DNA of 6,582 nt from Anaerolineae bacterium (GCA_014379235.1 JACMMD010001099.1:1-6582); one strand, 5' to 3'; shown: positions 1 through 6,245, counted from the stretch's first letter. The notes: generated by a model from the letters alone, not told the origin. Program-made: numbers and translations.

Positions 1-60
1 TAAAAACGTGACAATCCCGATGGGAAGATTTTGTTCTGGCATTTGTCTCATTGTCGCTAC

Positions 61-66
61 TATAAT
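61..66 (+). promoter_or_regulatory. Putative -10 box of the proBA promoter
   Basis: A perfect TATAAT hexamer lies 88 bp before the proB start codon. No good -35 box sits at the usual 16-18 bp; the nearest candidate, CTGGCA at 36-41, matches TTGACA at four of six positions but with a 19-bp spacer. If the box is used, transcription would start near position 73 and the proB leader would be about 80 nt long, containing the hairpin at 84-126. The role is inferred from the match and its position only. Confidence 0.5.
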
Positions 67-83
67 TCCAGTACAATCCTGTT

Positions 84-126
84 GTAGGGGCGACACAGGC
101 AAACTTTGTTTGCACGTCGCCCGTAC
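84..126. repeat. Two-part hairpin in the proB leader, probably a dispersed repeat
   Basis: The outer arms GTAGGGGCGAC (84-94) and GTCGCCCGTAC (116-126) are complementary at 10 of 11 positions; the single mismatch is G87 against G123. Inside, GCAAAC (99-104) pairs with GTTTGC (108-113) around a TTT loop, separated from the outer stem by a small asymmetric internal loop. The element ends 28 bp before proB. There is no T-run after it, so it does not look like an intrinsic terminator. The GTAGGGGCGAC type of arm resembles short repeats scattered through many Chloroflexota and other genomes; that likeness is from memory. It could alternatively be a leader RNA structure affecting proB expression. 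Confidence 0.6.
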
Positions 127-154
127 CCGATAATTCTTACACACAATCACTCAA

Positions 155-1255
155 ATGAACCAGCGAATCGTCGTCAAACTCGGCACAAGCGTCCTCACAC
201 GCGGGACACCGCGCCTCAATCGCCAGCGCGTTCTAGAGATCGTGCAGCAGGTCGCTGCCTTGCACGAGCGCGGCTATGAACTCATTGTCGTCAGTTCGGG
301 GGCGCAGGCCGCCGGACGTGAACGCATGGGCTACCCTGAGCTAGATCGCTCCGTGCCCGCCAAGCAGATGTTAGCGTCTGTTGGCCAAAGCCGTTTGATG
401 CAGCTATACGGCGAACTGTTCGACATCTTCGAGATCGTCGTCGGTCAAGTGCTGCTCACTCGCGCCGACTTCGGCGACAGAGCGCGCTACCTCAACGCCC
501 GTGATACGCTGCAAACGCTGATCGACCACCGCATCATCCCGATCATCAACGAGAATGATACGCTGGCTACGGAAGAAATTCGCGTGGGCGATAACGATAA
601 CCTGTCGGCATTGGTCGCCAGTTTGCTCGAAGCCGACCTGCTGATTTTGCTCACCGATCAACCCGGACTGTACACATCCGATCCGCGCCACAACAGCAGC
701 GCCGAACTCATCGCGCAGGTATCGCACATTGACGACGACACGATGGCGTTAGCGGGCGGCGCGGGAACCCGGCTCGGCACAGGCGGCATGGTGACAAAAA
801 TTCAGGCGGCGCAGCTTGCCAGCAGAAGCGGCGTGACCACCATCATCGCGGCGGGCAGCGAACCGAATGTGCTGACACGCATTGTCGGCGGCGAAGCACT
901 CGGCACACGTTTTGACGCTATCGCCACACATCTCGAAAGCCGCAAACGCTGGTTGCTGTCGGACAAGACGCGCGGCACGGTGACAGTCGATGCAGGCGCG
1001 GCCAAAGTGCTGCTCAAAGGCGGCGCAAGTCTGCTGCCTGTGGGCATCAAATCCGTCGATCAGGCATTCGAGCGCGGCGCGACGTTGGCCGTTCTCACGC
1101 CCGATGGCAAGAAAATCGCGCACGGACTCAGCAACTACAACAGCGACGATCTAGGGCGCTTGTGCGGTGTCAAATCGAACCAGATTGTCGAAATTTTAGG
1201 GTATAGTTACGGTGACGCAGCGATACACCGCAACAACTTAGTTTTGTTAACTTAG
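155..1255 (+). CDS. proB: Glutamate 5-kinase (ProB)
   Basis: Cytoplasmic enzyme that phosphorylates L-glutamate with ATP to gamma-glutamyl phosphate, the first step of proline synthesis. Its 366 residues nearly equal the 367 of E. coli ProB. The amino-acid kinase domain covers roughly residues 3-255: KLGTS near residue 8, VVSSGAQAAG at 45-54, INENDT at 131-136, GDNDNLSALVA at 145-155 and GTGGMVTK at 208-215. The E. coli functional residues K10, S50, D137, N149, D150 and K217 map with a constant offset of two to K8, S48, D135, N147, D148 and K215. A C-terminal PUA domain spans about 275-350 and the end reads HRNNLVLLT, as is typical. The ATG at 155 places the first strand where the family expects it; no clear Shine-Dalgarno precedes it, so initiation may be leader-dependent or weak. 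ProB is normally feedback-inhibited by proline through the kinase domain (family knowledge). proA follows after 43 bp. Confidence 0.97.
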   Translation: MNQRIVVKLGTSVLTRGTPRLNRQRVLEIVQQVAALHERGYELIVVSSGAQAAGRERMGYPELDRSVPAKQMLASVGQSRLMQLYGELFDIFEIVVGQVLLTRADFGDRARYLNARDTLQTLIDHRIIPIINENDTLATEEIRVGDNDNLSALVASLLEADLLILLTDQPGLYTSDPRHNSSAELIAQVSHIDDDTMALAGGAGTRLGTGGMVTKIQAAQLASRSGVTTIIAAGSEPNVLTRIVGGEALGTRFDAIATHLESRKRWLLSDKTRGTVTVDAGAAKVLLKGGASLLPVGIKSVDQAFERGATLAVLTPDGKKIAHGLSNYNSDDLGRLCGVKSNQIVEILGYSYGDAAIHRNNLVLLT

Positions 1256-1260
1256 TTTTG
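1237..1260 (+). repeat. Short direct repeat across the proB stop codon
   Basis: CTTAGTTTTG occurs at 1237-1246 and again at 1251-1260, a period of 14 bp. The first copy encodes part of the last residues of ProB and the second contains the TAG stop at 1253-1255. The 14-bp period is twice the 7-bp period of the heptad repeat that follows directly, so both may belong to one repeat tract. It may also be chance similarity in a T-rich stretch. Confidence 0.5.
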
Positions 1261-1261
1261 A

Positions 1262-1289
1262 GCTAATGGCTAACCGCTAAAAGCTAAGG
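1262..1289 (+). repeat. Four-copy heptad repeat GCTAANN between proB and proA
   Basis: GCTAA occurs at 1262, 1269, 1276 and 1283, in exact 7-bp register, with variable dinucleotides TG, CC, AA and GG after each copy. The tract fills most of the 43-bp proB-proA gap. Its last unit runs into the AAGGA that serves as the proA ribosome binding site at 1286-1290. The constant five bases and varying two bases differ from a simple slipped microsatellite, where units would be identical. No function is known to me. Confidence 0.8.
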
Positions 1290-1290
1290 A
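1286..1290 (+). promoter_or_regulatory. Ribosome binding site of proA
   Basis: AAGGA stands eight bases before the ATG at 1299. This supports that start over the in-frame ATG at 1317. The site is formed by the final unit of the GCTAANN repeat. Confidence 0.75.
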
Positions 1291-1298
1291 CTTTCACT

Positions 1299-2555
1299 AT
1301 GATCGACCTCATCGACATGGGTAAACGCGCTAAGGCCGCTTCGTATGAACTGGCCCGCGCCACCACCGAGCAGAAAAATCAAGCGCTGTTGGCCATCGCC
1401 GACGCGCTGGAAGCCAACAGTGACGCCATCCTCGAACAGAACCGCATTGACCTCGAAGCAGCCCGTGCCAACGGCACAGACCCGCTCTGGATTCGTGACC
1501 GTCTGGATTTGGACAACCGCATGAAGAGCATGATCGCTGACGTTCGCAAGGTCATCGAACTCACCGATCCGGTAGGCGAAGTCTTTGATGCCAGCATCCT
1601 CGACAATGGCTTGAACGTCTCCAAGCGGTGCGTACCGCTCGGCGTTATCGGCGTGATCTACGAATCGCGCCCTAACGTGACCGTCGATACCGCGACGCTC
1701 GGCTTCAAGACAGGCAACGCGGTCATCTTGCGCGGCGGCTCGGAAGTGCTGCACAGCAACACAATCTTGGTGAGTATCATCCGTGATGCGCTGGCGGCTA
1801 ACGGCTTCCCCGCCGACGCTGTGCAGTACATCGAAAGCACTGACCGCGAATATGTGGCTAAGATGCTGAAGATGCACAAGTACATCGACATGATTATCCC
1901 TCGCGGCGGCAATAAGCTGCACGAATACTGCCGCGAGAACAGCACCATTCCGGTCATCATCGGCGGTATCGGCGTGTGTCACCTGTACGTCGATCAAACG
2001 GCGGATATTGACGACGCGCTGGCCATCATCCACAACGCCAAAACGCAGCGCCCCGCCGTGTGCAACTCGCTCGATACGATACTGGTCGATAAGCGCATCG
2101 CGGCGGATTTCTTGCCGCGAGTGGTTCAGCATCTTGGCAAAGATGGTGTCACCTTCCGCGCCGAACCCCGCGCCCGTGCTTTGCTCAATGGCGACTCGCG
2201 CATTCAAAACGCCGGCCCCGACGACTTTGACACTGAATGGATGGCGCTGATTCTGGGCATGAAGGTCGTCGATAACGTCGATGAAGCGATGGAACACATC
2301 CGCGATCACAGCACACAGCACTCGGACGGCATCCTCACGCAAGACATGGCGCAGGCTGAACGCTTCCTGCTGGAAGTCGATTCATCGGTGGTGTTCGTCA
2401 ATGCCAGCACGCGCTTCAATGATGGCAGCGCGCTCGGATTGGGGGCAGAAGTGGCCGTCAGCACGCAGAAATTACACGCTCGCGGCCCGATGGCCTTGCA
2501 AGCGCTGACCACTTACAAATGGATCGTCATTGGGGAAGGACACGTCCGGCCATAA
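1299..2555 (+). CDS. proA: Glutamate-5-semialdehyde dehydrogenase / gamma-glutamyl phosphate reductase (ProA)
   Basis: Cytoplasmic enzyme that reduces gamma-glutamyl phosphate with NADPH to glutamate-5-semialdehyde, the second step of proline synthesis; it acts on the labile product of ProB. At 418 residues it is close to the 417 of E. coli ProA and shows one aldehyde-dehydrogenase fold throughout. Diagnostic motifs are MGKRAKAAS at 7-15, PLGVIGVIYESRPNVT at 113-128, LRGGSE at 144-149, PRGGN at 201-205, the catalytic-cysteine segment RPAVCNSLDT with C255, and the C-terminal STQKLHARGPMALQALTTYKW at 388-408. The start at 1299 has a good ribosome binding site eight bases upstream. The gene follows proB by 43 bp and forms the common proBA arrangement. 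Its last 37 bp overlap the annotated start of the lipid kinase gene. No frameshift or missing key residue is seen. Confidence 0.97.
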   Translation: MIDLIDMGKRAKAASYELARATTEQKNQALLAIADALEANSDAILEQNRIDLEAARANGTDPLWIRDRLDLDNRMKSMIADVRKVIELTDPVGEVFDASILDNGLNVSKRCVPLGVIGVIYESRPNVTVDTATLGFKTGNAVILRGGSEVLHSNTILVSIIRDALAANGFPADAVQYIESTDREYVAKMLKMHKYIDMIIPRGGNKLHEYCRENSTIPVIIGGIGVCHLYVDQTADIDDALAIIHNAKTQRPAVCNSLDTILVDKRIAADFLPRVVQHLGKDGVTFRAEPRARALLNGDSRIQNAGPDDFDTEWMALILGMKVVDNVDEAMEHIRDHSTQHSDGILTQDMAQAERFLLEVDSSVVFVNASTRFNDGSALGLGAEVAVSTQKLHARGPMALQALTTYKWIVIGEGHVRP

Positions 2556-3466
2556 AAACCCTCATCATCCTCAACCCCTTCGCGGCCAGCGGACGAGCCG
2601 GAAAACTGTGGGGCGAAATCGAACCGTTGCTGTGGGAACTGCTTGGTGAATTGGTGGTAGCCGTCACCCAGCGCCCCGAAGAAGTCGCGCAGCATCTTGA
2701 ACTCGCCTACGCCGCCGGACTCACCCGTGTGATTTCCATCGGCGGTGATGGCACGAATCATGCGCTGGTCAACGCCCTCGCCGCACTCAACGAACGTCAC
2801 CCCGAAGGGCCGCAAATGGTCTATGGCAATCTGCCTGTTGGAACGGGACGCGACTGGGCGCGCAATCTCGGTACGCCATTCGACATCAAGGCCGCCGCGC
2901 ATTGGATTGCCCAAGCACAGCCGCACCCGACAGACGTGGGTTTGCTGACCTTTGACGGCAAGCGAGAACATTTTCTCAACATCGGCAGCGCGGGTATGGG
3001 CGGTGAAGTTGACCGCTACATCAACGGCCTATCTCAGCGTCGGCCTTGGTCGTTCTTGCAAGCGACGGTATCGACGCTGCTGCGCTATCAGCCGCCGCCG
3101 ATTCGCATTGCGCTCGATGGCCAAGAATGGTATGAGGGGACAGCCTACATCGTGGCGGTATCCAATGGCTCGACCTTCGCGCATGGCATGAAGATCGCCC
3201 CAAATGCCGAGATTAATGATGGCTTATTTGACGTGATCTTGGTGAAAGGGATGTCGCGGCTGCGAATATTGGCCGCTCTGTGGAGTGTCTATAACGGTAG
3301 TCACCTCAGCCATCCGTGCGTACAAGCTGGACGAGCGCGGCAGGTGCAAATCGACAAAAGCGCGCTGAACAGTACACCTCTTGGACTCGATTTGGATGGT
3401 GAACATGCCGAAGGGCACAGCCTAACTTTTGAGATGCGCCCCGGCTTGCTGCAACTGCTCACTTAA
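2519..3466 (+). CDS. Diacylglycerol kinase catalytic-domain lipid kinase (DgkB/YegS family)
   Basis: A predicted ATP-dependent kinase of diacylglycerol or a related lipid, probably working at the inner face of the membrane although no membrane segment is seen. From the ATG at 2519 it has 315 residues, within the usual 290-330. Motifs in order: an N-terminal NPFAASGRAGK at 19-29, the nucleotide-binding GGDGTNHALVN at 75-85, LPVGTGRDWARNLG at 105-118 (the family's GTGND with R for N), NIGSAGMGGEV at 154-164, NGSTFAHGMKIAPNA at 216-230, DGLFDV at 234-239, and LDGE at 292-295, whose Asp/Glu correspond to the catalytic site in DgkB. The start is uncertain: from ATG 2519 it overlaps proA by 37 bp without a Shine-Dalgarno, whereas the family usually starts directly at the KTLIILNP strand, next to an ATA codon at 2552 that follows a purine-rich site. 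The true substrate cannot be read from sequence; the overlap suggests co-transcription with proBA. Confidence 0.88.
   Translation: MDRHWGRTRPAIKTLIILNPFAASGRAGKLWGEIEPLLWELLGELVVAVTQRPEEVAQHLELAYAAGLTRVISIGGDGTNHALVNALAALNERHPEGPQMVYGNLPVGTGRDWARNLGTPFDIKAAAHWIAQAQPHPTDVGLLTFDGKREHFLNIGSAGMGGEVDRYINGLSQRRPWSFLQATVSTLLRYQPPPIRIALDGQEWYEGTAYIVAVSNGSTFAHGMKIAPNAEINDGLFDVILVKGMSRLRILAALWSVYNGSHLSHPCVQAGRARQVQIDKSALNSTPLGLDLDGEHAEGHSLTFEMRPGLLQLLT
2535..2540 (+). promoter_or_regulatory. Shine-Dalgarno-like site before a possible ATA start of the lipid kinase
   Basis: GAAGGA, within GGGGAAGGA at 2532-2540, lies 11 bases before an in-frame ATA at 2552-2554. That ATA overlaps the proA stop as ATAA, the same geometry as the common ATGA stop/start overlap. 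Starting there would give a protein beginning at KTLIILNP, as is usual for the family. The purine run also encodes part of the ProA C-terminus, so it could be coincidental. Confidence 0.4.
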
Positions 3467-3477
3467 GTTCGCTTAAG
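3462..3477. terminator. Weak hairpin between the two convergent gene blocks
   Basis: CTTAAG (3462-3467), loop TTCG, CTTAAG (3472-3477) makes a six-base-pair stem with a UUCG loop. It covers the stop codon of the lipid kinase (3464-3466) and sits three bases from the stop of the opposing regulator gene. The stem is A/T-rich and no T-run follows on either strand, so it is at best a weak bidirectional terminator. It is the only candidate in the 13-bp convergent gap. Confidence 0.25.
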
Positions 3478-3479
3478 CG

Positions 3480-3995
3480 TTATGCGCTCTCAGGGGCTTT
3501 TAATTCGCTTGTCTCCGAAACCGTCGCTGCGACTGTAGTCGCTGTTTGCGTAGAAGTCGCTTTGACTGTACTGACGAACTGGCGCGGGCCGTATTGGTCG
3601 ATGACGGTATGACCCTCGCTGCATAAGTCTTCCATCTTCGTAGACAGCAGCCGACGGAACAAGTCCATAAAGCCGTGCGGCTTCACCAGAAAAACGTTGC
3701 AACCGCGCCCGAAGGCCTTCTCCATCAACTCACGCTCGTCGAACATCGTCGCCACGATGATATACGAAGACGGAAAGCGCTTCCGCAGTTCAGAGGTTAG
3801 CTGCAAACCGTTCATATCGGGCAGCTTCATATCCACCAGCACTAAGGCCAGTTCGTCTAAACCCTCTACCGCTTCCAACGCTGCTTTGCCGCTCGTCGCA
3901 CCTTTGACTGTAAATTTCGCCTGTTCGATCAAGCGCTCCAAAAAGTTTAAGTTTGCGGGTTCGTCATCAACTACCAGCGCAATGCGATTCGTCAT
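3480..3995 (-). CDS. Receiver-only response regulator with Ser/Thr-rich tail
   Basis: A 171-residue cytoplasmic protein with one CheY-like receiver domain (about residues 4-120) and no recognisable output domain. The phosphorylation site is intact: acidic pair D10/D11 in VVDDEP, phosphoacceptor D55 in LVDMKLPDMNG, T83 in VATMFDE and K105 in FLVKPHG, spaced as in CheY (D57, T87, K109). After the fold comes a linker with YGPRQF at 135-140 and a Ser/Thr/Ala-rich tail at about 142-171, probably disordered. It is the last gene of a kinase-regulator-regulator set on the minus strand, 25 bp after the preceding gene, with AAAGGG seven bases before its ATG. The likely phosphodonor is the neighbouring kinase (inference). 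It could be a phosphate sink, a relay intermediate or a CheY-like protein-binding output; its target is unknown. Confidence 0.92.
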   Translation of the reverse strand: MTNRIALVVDDEPANLNFLERLIEQAKFTVKGATSGKAALEAVEGLDELALVLVDMKLPDMNGLQLTSELRKRFPSSYIIVATMFDERELMEKAFGRGCNVFLVKPHGFMDLFRRLLSTKMEDLCSEGHTVIDQYGPRQFVSTVKATSTQTATTVAATVSETSELKAPESA

Positions 3996-4020
3996 GAAGA
4001 AGCCCTTTCTTTAGAAGTCA

Positions 4021-4659
4021 TTAAGGTATGTGTTTTCCATTATTCTCACCGCTCACCGTCCGATGGTTCGTTGTATCGGTGGGCTTCACATCCGAAGTGG
4101 TAGGCGATGTCGGCGGCGCGGCAGCAGGCGGGTTAGCGGGCGTCGGCGTGGTAGGCGATGTCGGTGCTGGCATCGTTGCTGAAGGCGTAACGTTTGGTGT
4201 TGACGCGCTCGGCGTAGGCGGAGTTTCAGGCTTGGCTTCCGGCGGTGGCGCTGGTGTCGAAGCGGCAGGCGCTTCGGCAGCGACAGGCTTCTCTGGCGCG
4301 GCGTTCACGTTGTAGCGCTGGAACAGATCAACCAGTTCCGTGATCGGCAGCGGCTTGGGCAAGTAACCATCACAACCCGCTTCCAGACAGCGCTCACGAT
4401 CACCGACCATCGCATAGGCGGTCAGCGCCACAACGGGCAGCTTTTTGCCTCGCGTCCGCAGGCTTTTCACCACGTCTAGTCCGGTCAATTCGCCAGCCAA
4501 TTGAATGTCGATCAGCAACAAATCTGGAGCGTCGCGGTCAAAGAACTCCAGCGCGCTCTCTCCATTCGTATACGTCACGACTTGATGACCGCCGATGCGT
4601 GCCACGCGCTGAACCAGCGACACATTGGCCGGGTTATCTTCGACGTATAAAATCCGCAT
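4021..4659 (-). CDS. Receiver-only response regulator with long Pro/Thr/Ala-rich tail
   Basis: A 212-residue protein with an N-terminal CheY-like receiver (about residues 1-117). Key residues are E7/D8 in YVEDNP, phosphoacceptor D51 in LLIDIQL, T80 in VALTAYA and K102 in YLPKPLP. The loop after D51 reads DIQLAGELTG, one residue longer than the usual DxxxPxxxG and lacking its proline; this resembles the known DIxLxGxxDG variant. Residues about 119-198 are dominated by Pro, Thr, Ala and Ser and must be unstructured; the final 15 are polar. No DNA-binding or enzyme domain follows. The ATG overlaps the stop codon of the kinase as TGATG, with a strong AGGAGG ten bases upstream, so translation is probably coupled to the kinase, its presumed phosphodonor. 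The tail could be a flexible linker or a docking surface. The glycine/valine-rich reading frame opposite the tail is a codon artefact. Confidence 0.9.
   Translation of the reverse strand: MRILYVEDNPANVSLVQRVARIGGHQVVTYTNGESALEFFDRDAPDLLLIDIQLAGELTGLDVVKSLRTRGKKLPVVALTAYAMVGDRERCLEAGCDGYLPKPLPITELVDLFQRYNVNAAPEKPVAAEAPAASTPAPPPEAKPETPPTPSASTPNVTPSATMPAPTSPTTPTPANPPAAAPPTSPTTSDVKPTDTTNHRTVSGENNGKHIP
4097..4164 (-). repeat. 17-bp direct repeat within the Pro/Thr-rich tail region
   Basis: GTGGTAGGCGATGTCGG (plus-strand reading) occurs at 4097-4113 and 4148-4164, 51 bp apart, exactly 17 codons. Both copies encode PTSPTT in the regulator tail (residues 167-172 and 184-189 or so). This identity at DNA level in a low-complexity stretch suggests that the tail grew by internal duplication. 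Confidence 0.7.
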
Positions 4660-6188
4660 CAGGAAAGTACCTCCTGTTTTTCAGCTAATGGTAAGGGTAA
4701 GTTCTGGACTTCGGCAGGTTTCGGCATCATTTCGGGGTCGGCCTTTAGCGCTGTCTGCTCGACTTCGGCATCCTGTTGGCGATACGATTGCAGAATGACA
4801 TGGAATGTACTGCCCGCACCGGGTTGGCTTTCCGCCCAAATACGACCATCCATCAGCCCCAACAACTGCCTCGAGATCGACAGGCCGAGACCAGCGCCAG
4901 AGCGCGGGTCACGTCCAGCCGATTCAACCGACTGCTTGAACTCCTCGAAAATCAGTTCAAGGTAGTCGTTGTCAATGCCGCCGCCCGTATCGGTAACCGA
5001 AATATGAACCTCATCGGGTTTTTCCGGCTCATGAACTTTCAGAGTAATTGTACCAGCGTCCGTAAACTTTACCGCATTGCTATACAAATTGATAAGCACC
5101 TGCCGCACACGTTGTTCGTCCGCCCAGACATCGGGCAGCAGATCAGGCAGCACCATGTCCAGCTTGATGGGCTTCGCACCGATCAAACCGTTCGCCAACG
5201 ACTGCACCTGACGTAAGATCGGGCTTAAATCGACGCGCTTCATGAAGATTTCTAGCTTGCCCGCGTCAACTCTGGAAAGGTCGAGGATGTCGTTAATCAG
5301 CGTGAGAAGCTGCTTACCGCTGCTGAAAATCTGGTTCATGTCCGCAATATACGCATCCGGCAAAATCACCTGATCGTACATCTCCGGGAAGCGCATCATC
5401 GTCTCGCTAAAGCCGATGATCGCGTTGAGCGGCGTCCGTAGTTCATGGCTCATGTTCGCTAAGAACTGACCGCGAAAATGCTTGGCGGCCTCAGCAGCTT
5501 GGCGCGCACTTTCCAGTTCAACGTTGGTTTGTTGCAGTGTCTCGCCCAAAACCGTACTGCGGAGCAAGCTGCGCTCTAGCAGCAAGCGGTTCTCGAAAAG
5601 CTGCTGACCGGTACGCCTTTCGCGCTGATAGTTCAGCAGTGCCCATTCCGTAATCTGATAGAGTTCGCCAGTCACCTGTGCCGCCAACAGCGAGCTAGCA
5701 AAAGCCAGCGCGATAGCGAACATTTGATAGGGGCCGAAAAACCCAAAACCGCCACTGCCCAAAGCAGGAGCGATTACTACCACCACCGCCGACAGCACCG
5801 TCACCAGAAAGCTGTTGCTTGGCGACAGCAGCAAGCCGATCATGAACACCAGCAGCGGAAACACAAATGGCACAAGCTGGATGATCGTCTGGTCGCTTTG
5901 CGTTAGCATGATGCCAACGCCAGCCAACGCGCCGATGGTATATGACCATACCGCCGGGACGTAAATATTGCGCGCCAATAAGAAACGTGTACCCAAACAA
6001 CCAACAGCGATGGCGATCAACCCCCCCAACCAGCGTGAAGCGTCAATCCGTTGCAGCGTTGCAATCGTCAGGACGACCCAGAATATAAGCAGGCTGGTGG
6101 CGAACGTCGCTCGCCATAAGGTTGTTAAGCGGTCTGCGCGAACTTCGGTTGCAAAGTCTTGATTAGTCGGGATGACGTTGGCGGTCAT
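4659..6188 (-). CDS. Six-helix membrane sensor histidine kinase
   Basis: A 509-residue inner-membrane kinase expected to autophosphorylate on histidine and pass the phosphate to a receiver, probably those encoded directly downstream. Hydrophobic segments at about residues 29-46, 53-71, 77-95, 103-121, 125-143 and 153-171 predict six helices with very short external loops, so the signal is likely sensed in or at the membrane. A coiled-coil-like linker (about 185-240) leads to the HisKA domain with phospho-accepting H248 in MSHELRTPLN. The HATPase domain shows the N box with N367 and N371 (INLYSNAVKFT), G1 DTGGGI at 400-405, F box FEEFKQ at 414-419 and G2 GAGLGLSIS at 431-439. A Pro/Glu-rich tail of about 38 residues follows the ATPase fold. 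There is no PAS, GAF, HAMP or receiver domain. AAGG stands eight bases before the ATG. It is the first gene of a three-gene minus-strand set. The stimulus is unknown. Confidence 0.95.
   Translation of the reverse strand: MTANVIPTNQDFATEVRADRLTTLWRATFATSLLIFWVVLTIATLQRIDASRWLGGLIAIAVGCLGTRFLLARNIYVPAVWSYTIGALAGVGIMLTQSDQTIIQLVPFVFPLLVFMIGLLLSPSNSFLVTVLSAVVVVIAPALGSGGFGFFGPYQMFAIALAFASSLLAAQVTGELYQITEWALLNYQRERRTGQQLFENRLLLERSLLRSTVLGETLQQTNVELESARQAAEAAKHFRGQFLANMSHELRTPLNAIIGFSETMMRFPEMYDQVILPDAYIADMNQIFSSGKQLLTLINDILDLSRVDAGKLEIFMKRVDLSPILRQVQSLANGLIGAKPIKLDMVLPDLLPDVWADEQRVRQVLINLYSNAVKFTDAGTITLKVHEPEKPDEVHISVTDTGGGIDNDYLELIFEEFKQSVESAGRDPRSGAGLGLSISRQLLGLMDGRIWAESQPGAGSTFHVILQSYRQQDAEVEQTALKADPEMMPKPAEVQNLPLPLAEKQEVLS
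4670..4675 (-). promoter_or_regulatory. Strong ribosome binding site of the Pro/Thr-tailed regulator
   Basis: AGGAGG on the minus strand lies inside the 3' end of the kinase gene, ten bases before the ATG at 4659. The kinase stop TGA (4661-4659) and the regulator ATG share one base. A strong site in this place fixes the start and argues for coupled synthesis of kinase and regulator. Confidence 0.8.
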
Positions 6189-6196
6189 AAATAAAA

Positions 6197-6200
6197 CCTT
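6197..6200 (-). promoter_or_regulatory. Ribosome binding site of the histidine kinase
   Basis: AAGG on the minus strand lies eight bases before the ATG at 6188. It is short but well spaced, and supports this start. Confidence 0.55.
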
Positions 6201-6230
6201 GAATAAACTTCCCGAACGTTATGCTAACTA

Positions 6231-6245
6231 ACTATATTATATAGT
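6231..6245 (-). promoter_or_regulatory. Putative kinase-operon -10 box within a 15-bp dyad
   Basis: On the minus strand TATAAT (6241-6236) lies 47 bp before the kinase start codon. It is embedded in the perfect dyad ACTATAT-T-ATATAGT (6231-6245). No convincing -35 box is found 16-18 bp upstream. The dyad may be an operator overlapping the -10 box, or simply the symmetry that an A/T-rich -10 region can show by chance. Assignment is by position and match only. Confidence 0.4.

Noticed and set aside
13..34. TCCC-GAT-GGGA hairpin followed by T-rich sequence, possibly the terminator of a gene left of the window.
   Set aside because: The stem is only four base pairs with a short, interrupted T-run; too weak to annotate.
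1284..2342. Long minus-strand open frame of 352 codons opposite proA.
   Set aside because: It mirrors the codon pattern of proA, which has every family motif; the antisense product has no recognisable domain and no credible ribosome binding site.
4097..4164. Considered whether the repeated 17-bp unit was part of a tandem or CRISPR-like array.
   Set aside because: There are only two copies, inside a coding region and in frame; explained by low-complexity protein sequence.
4028..4315. Plus-strand frame encoding a Gly/Val/Ala-rich 95-residue protein.
   Set aside because: It is the complement of the Pro/Thr/Ala-rich tail of the response regulator; the bias comes from those codons.
4776..5216. 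Plus-strand frame of 146 codons opposite the kinase ATPase domain.
   Set aside because: Arg/Gln-rich shadow of a well-supported kinase gene, without domain or ribosome binding site.
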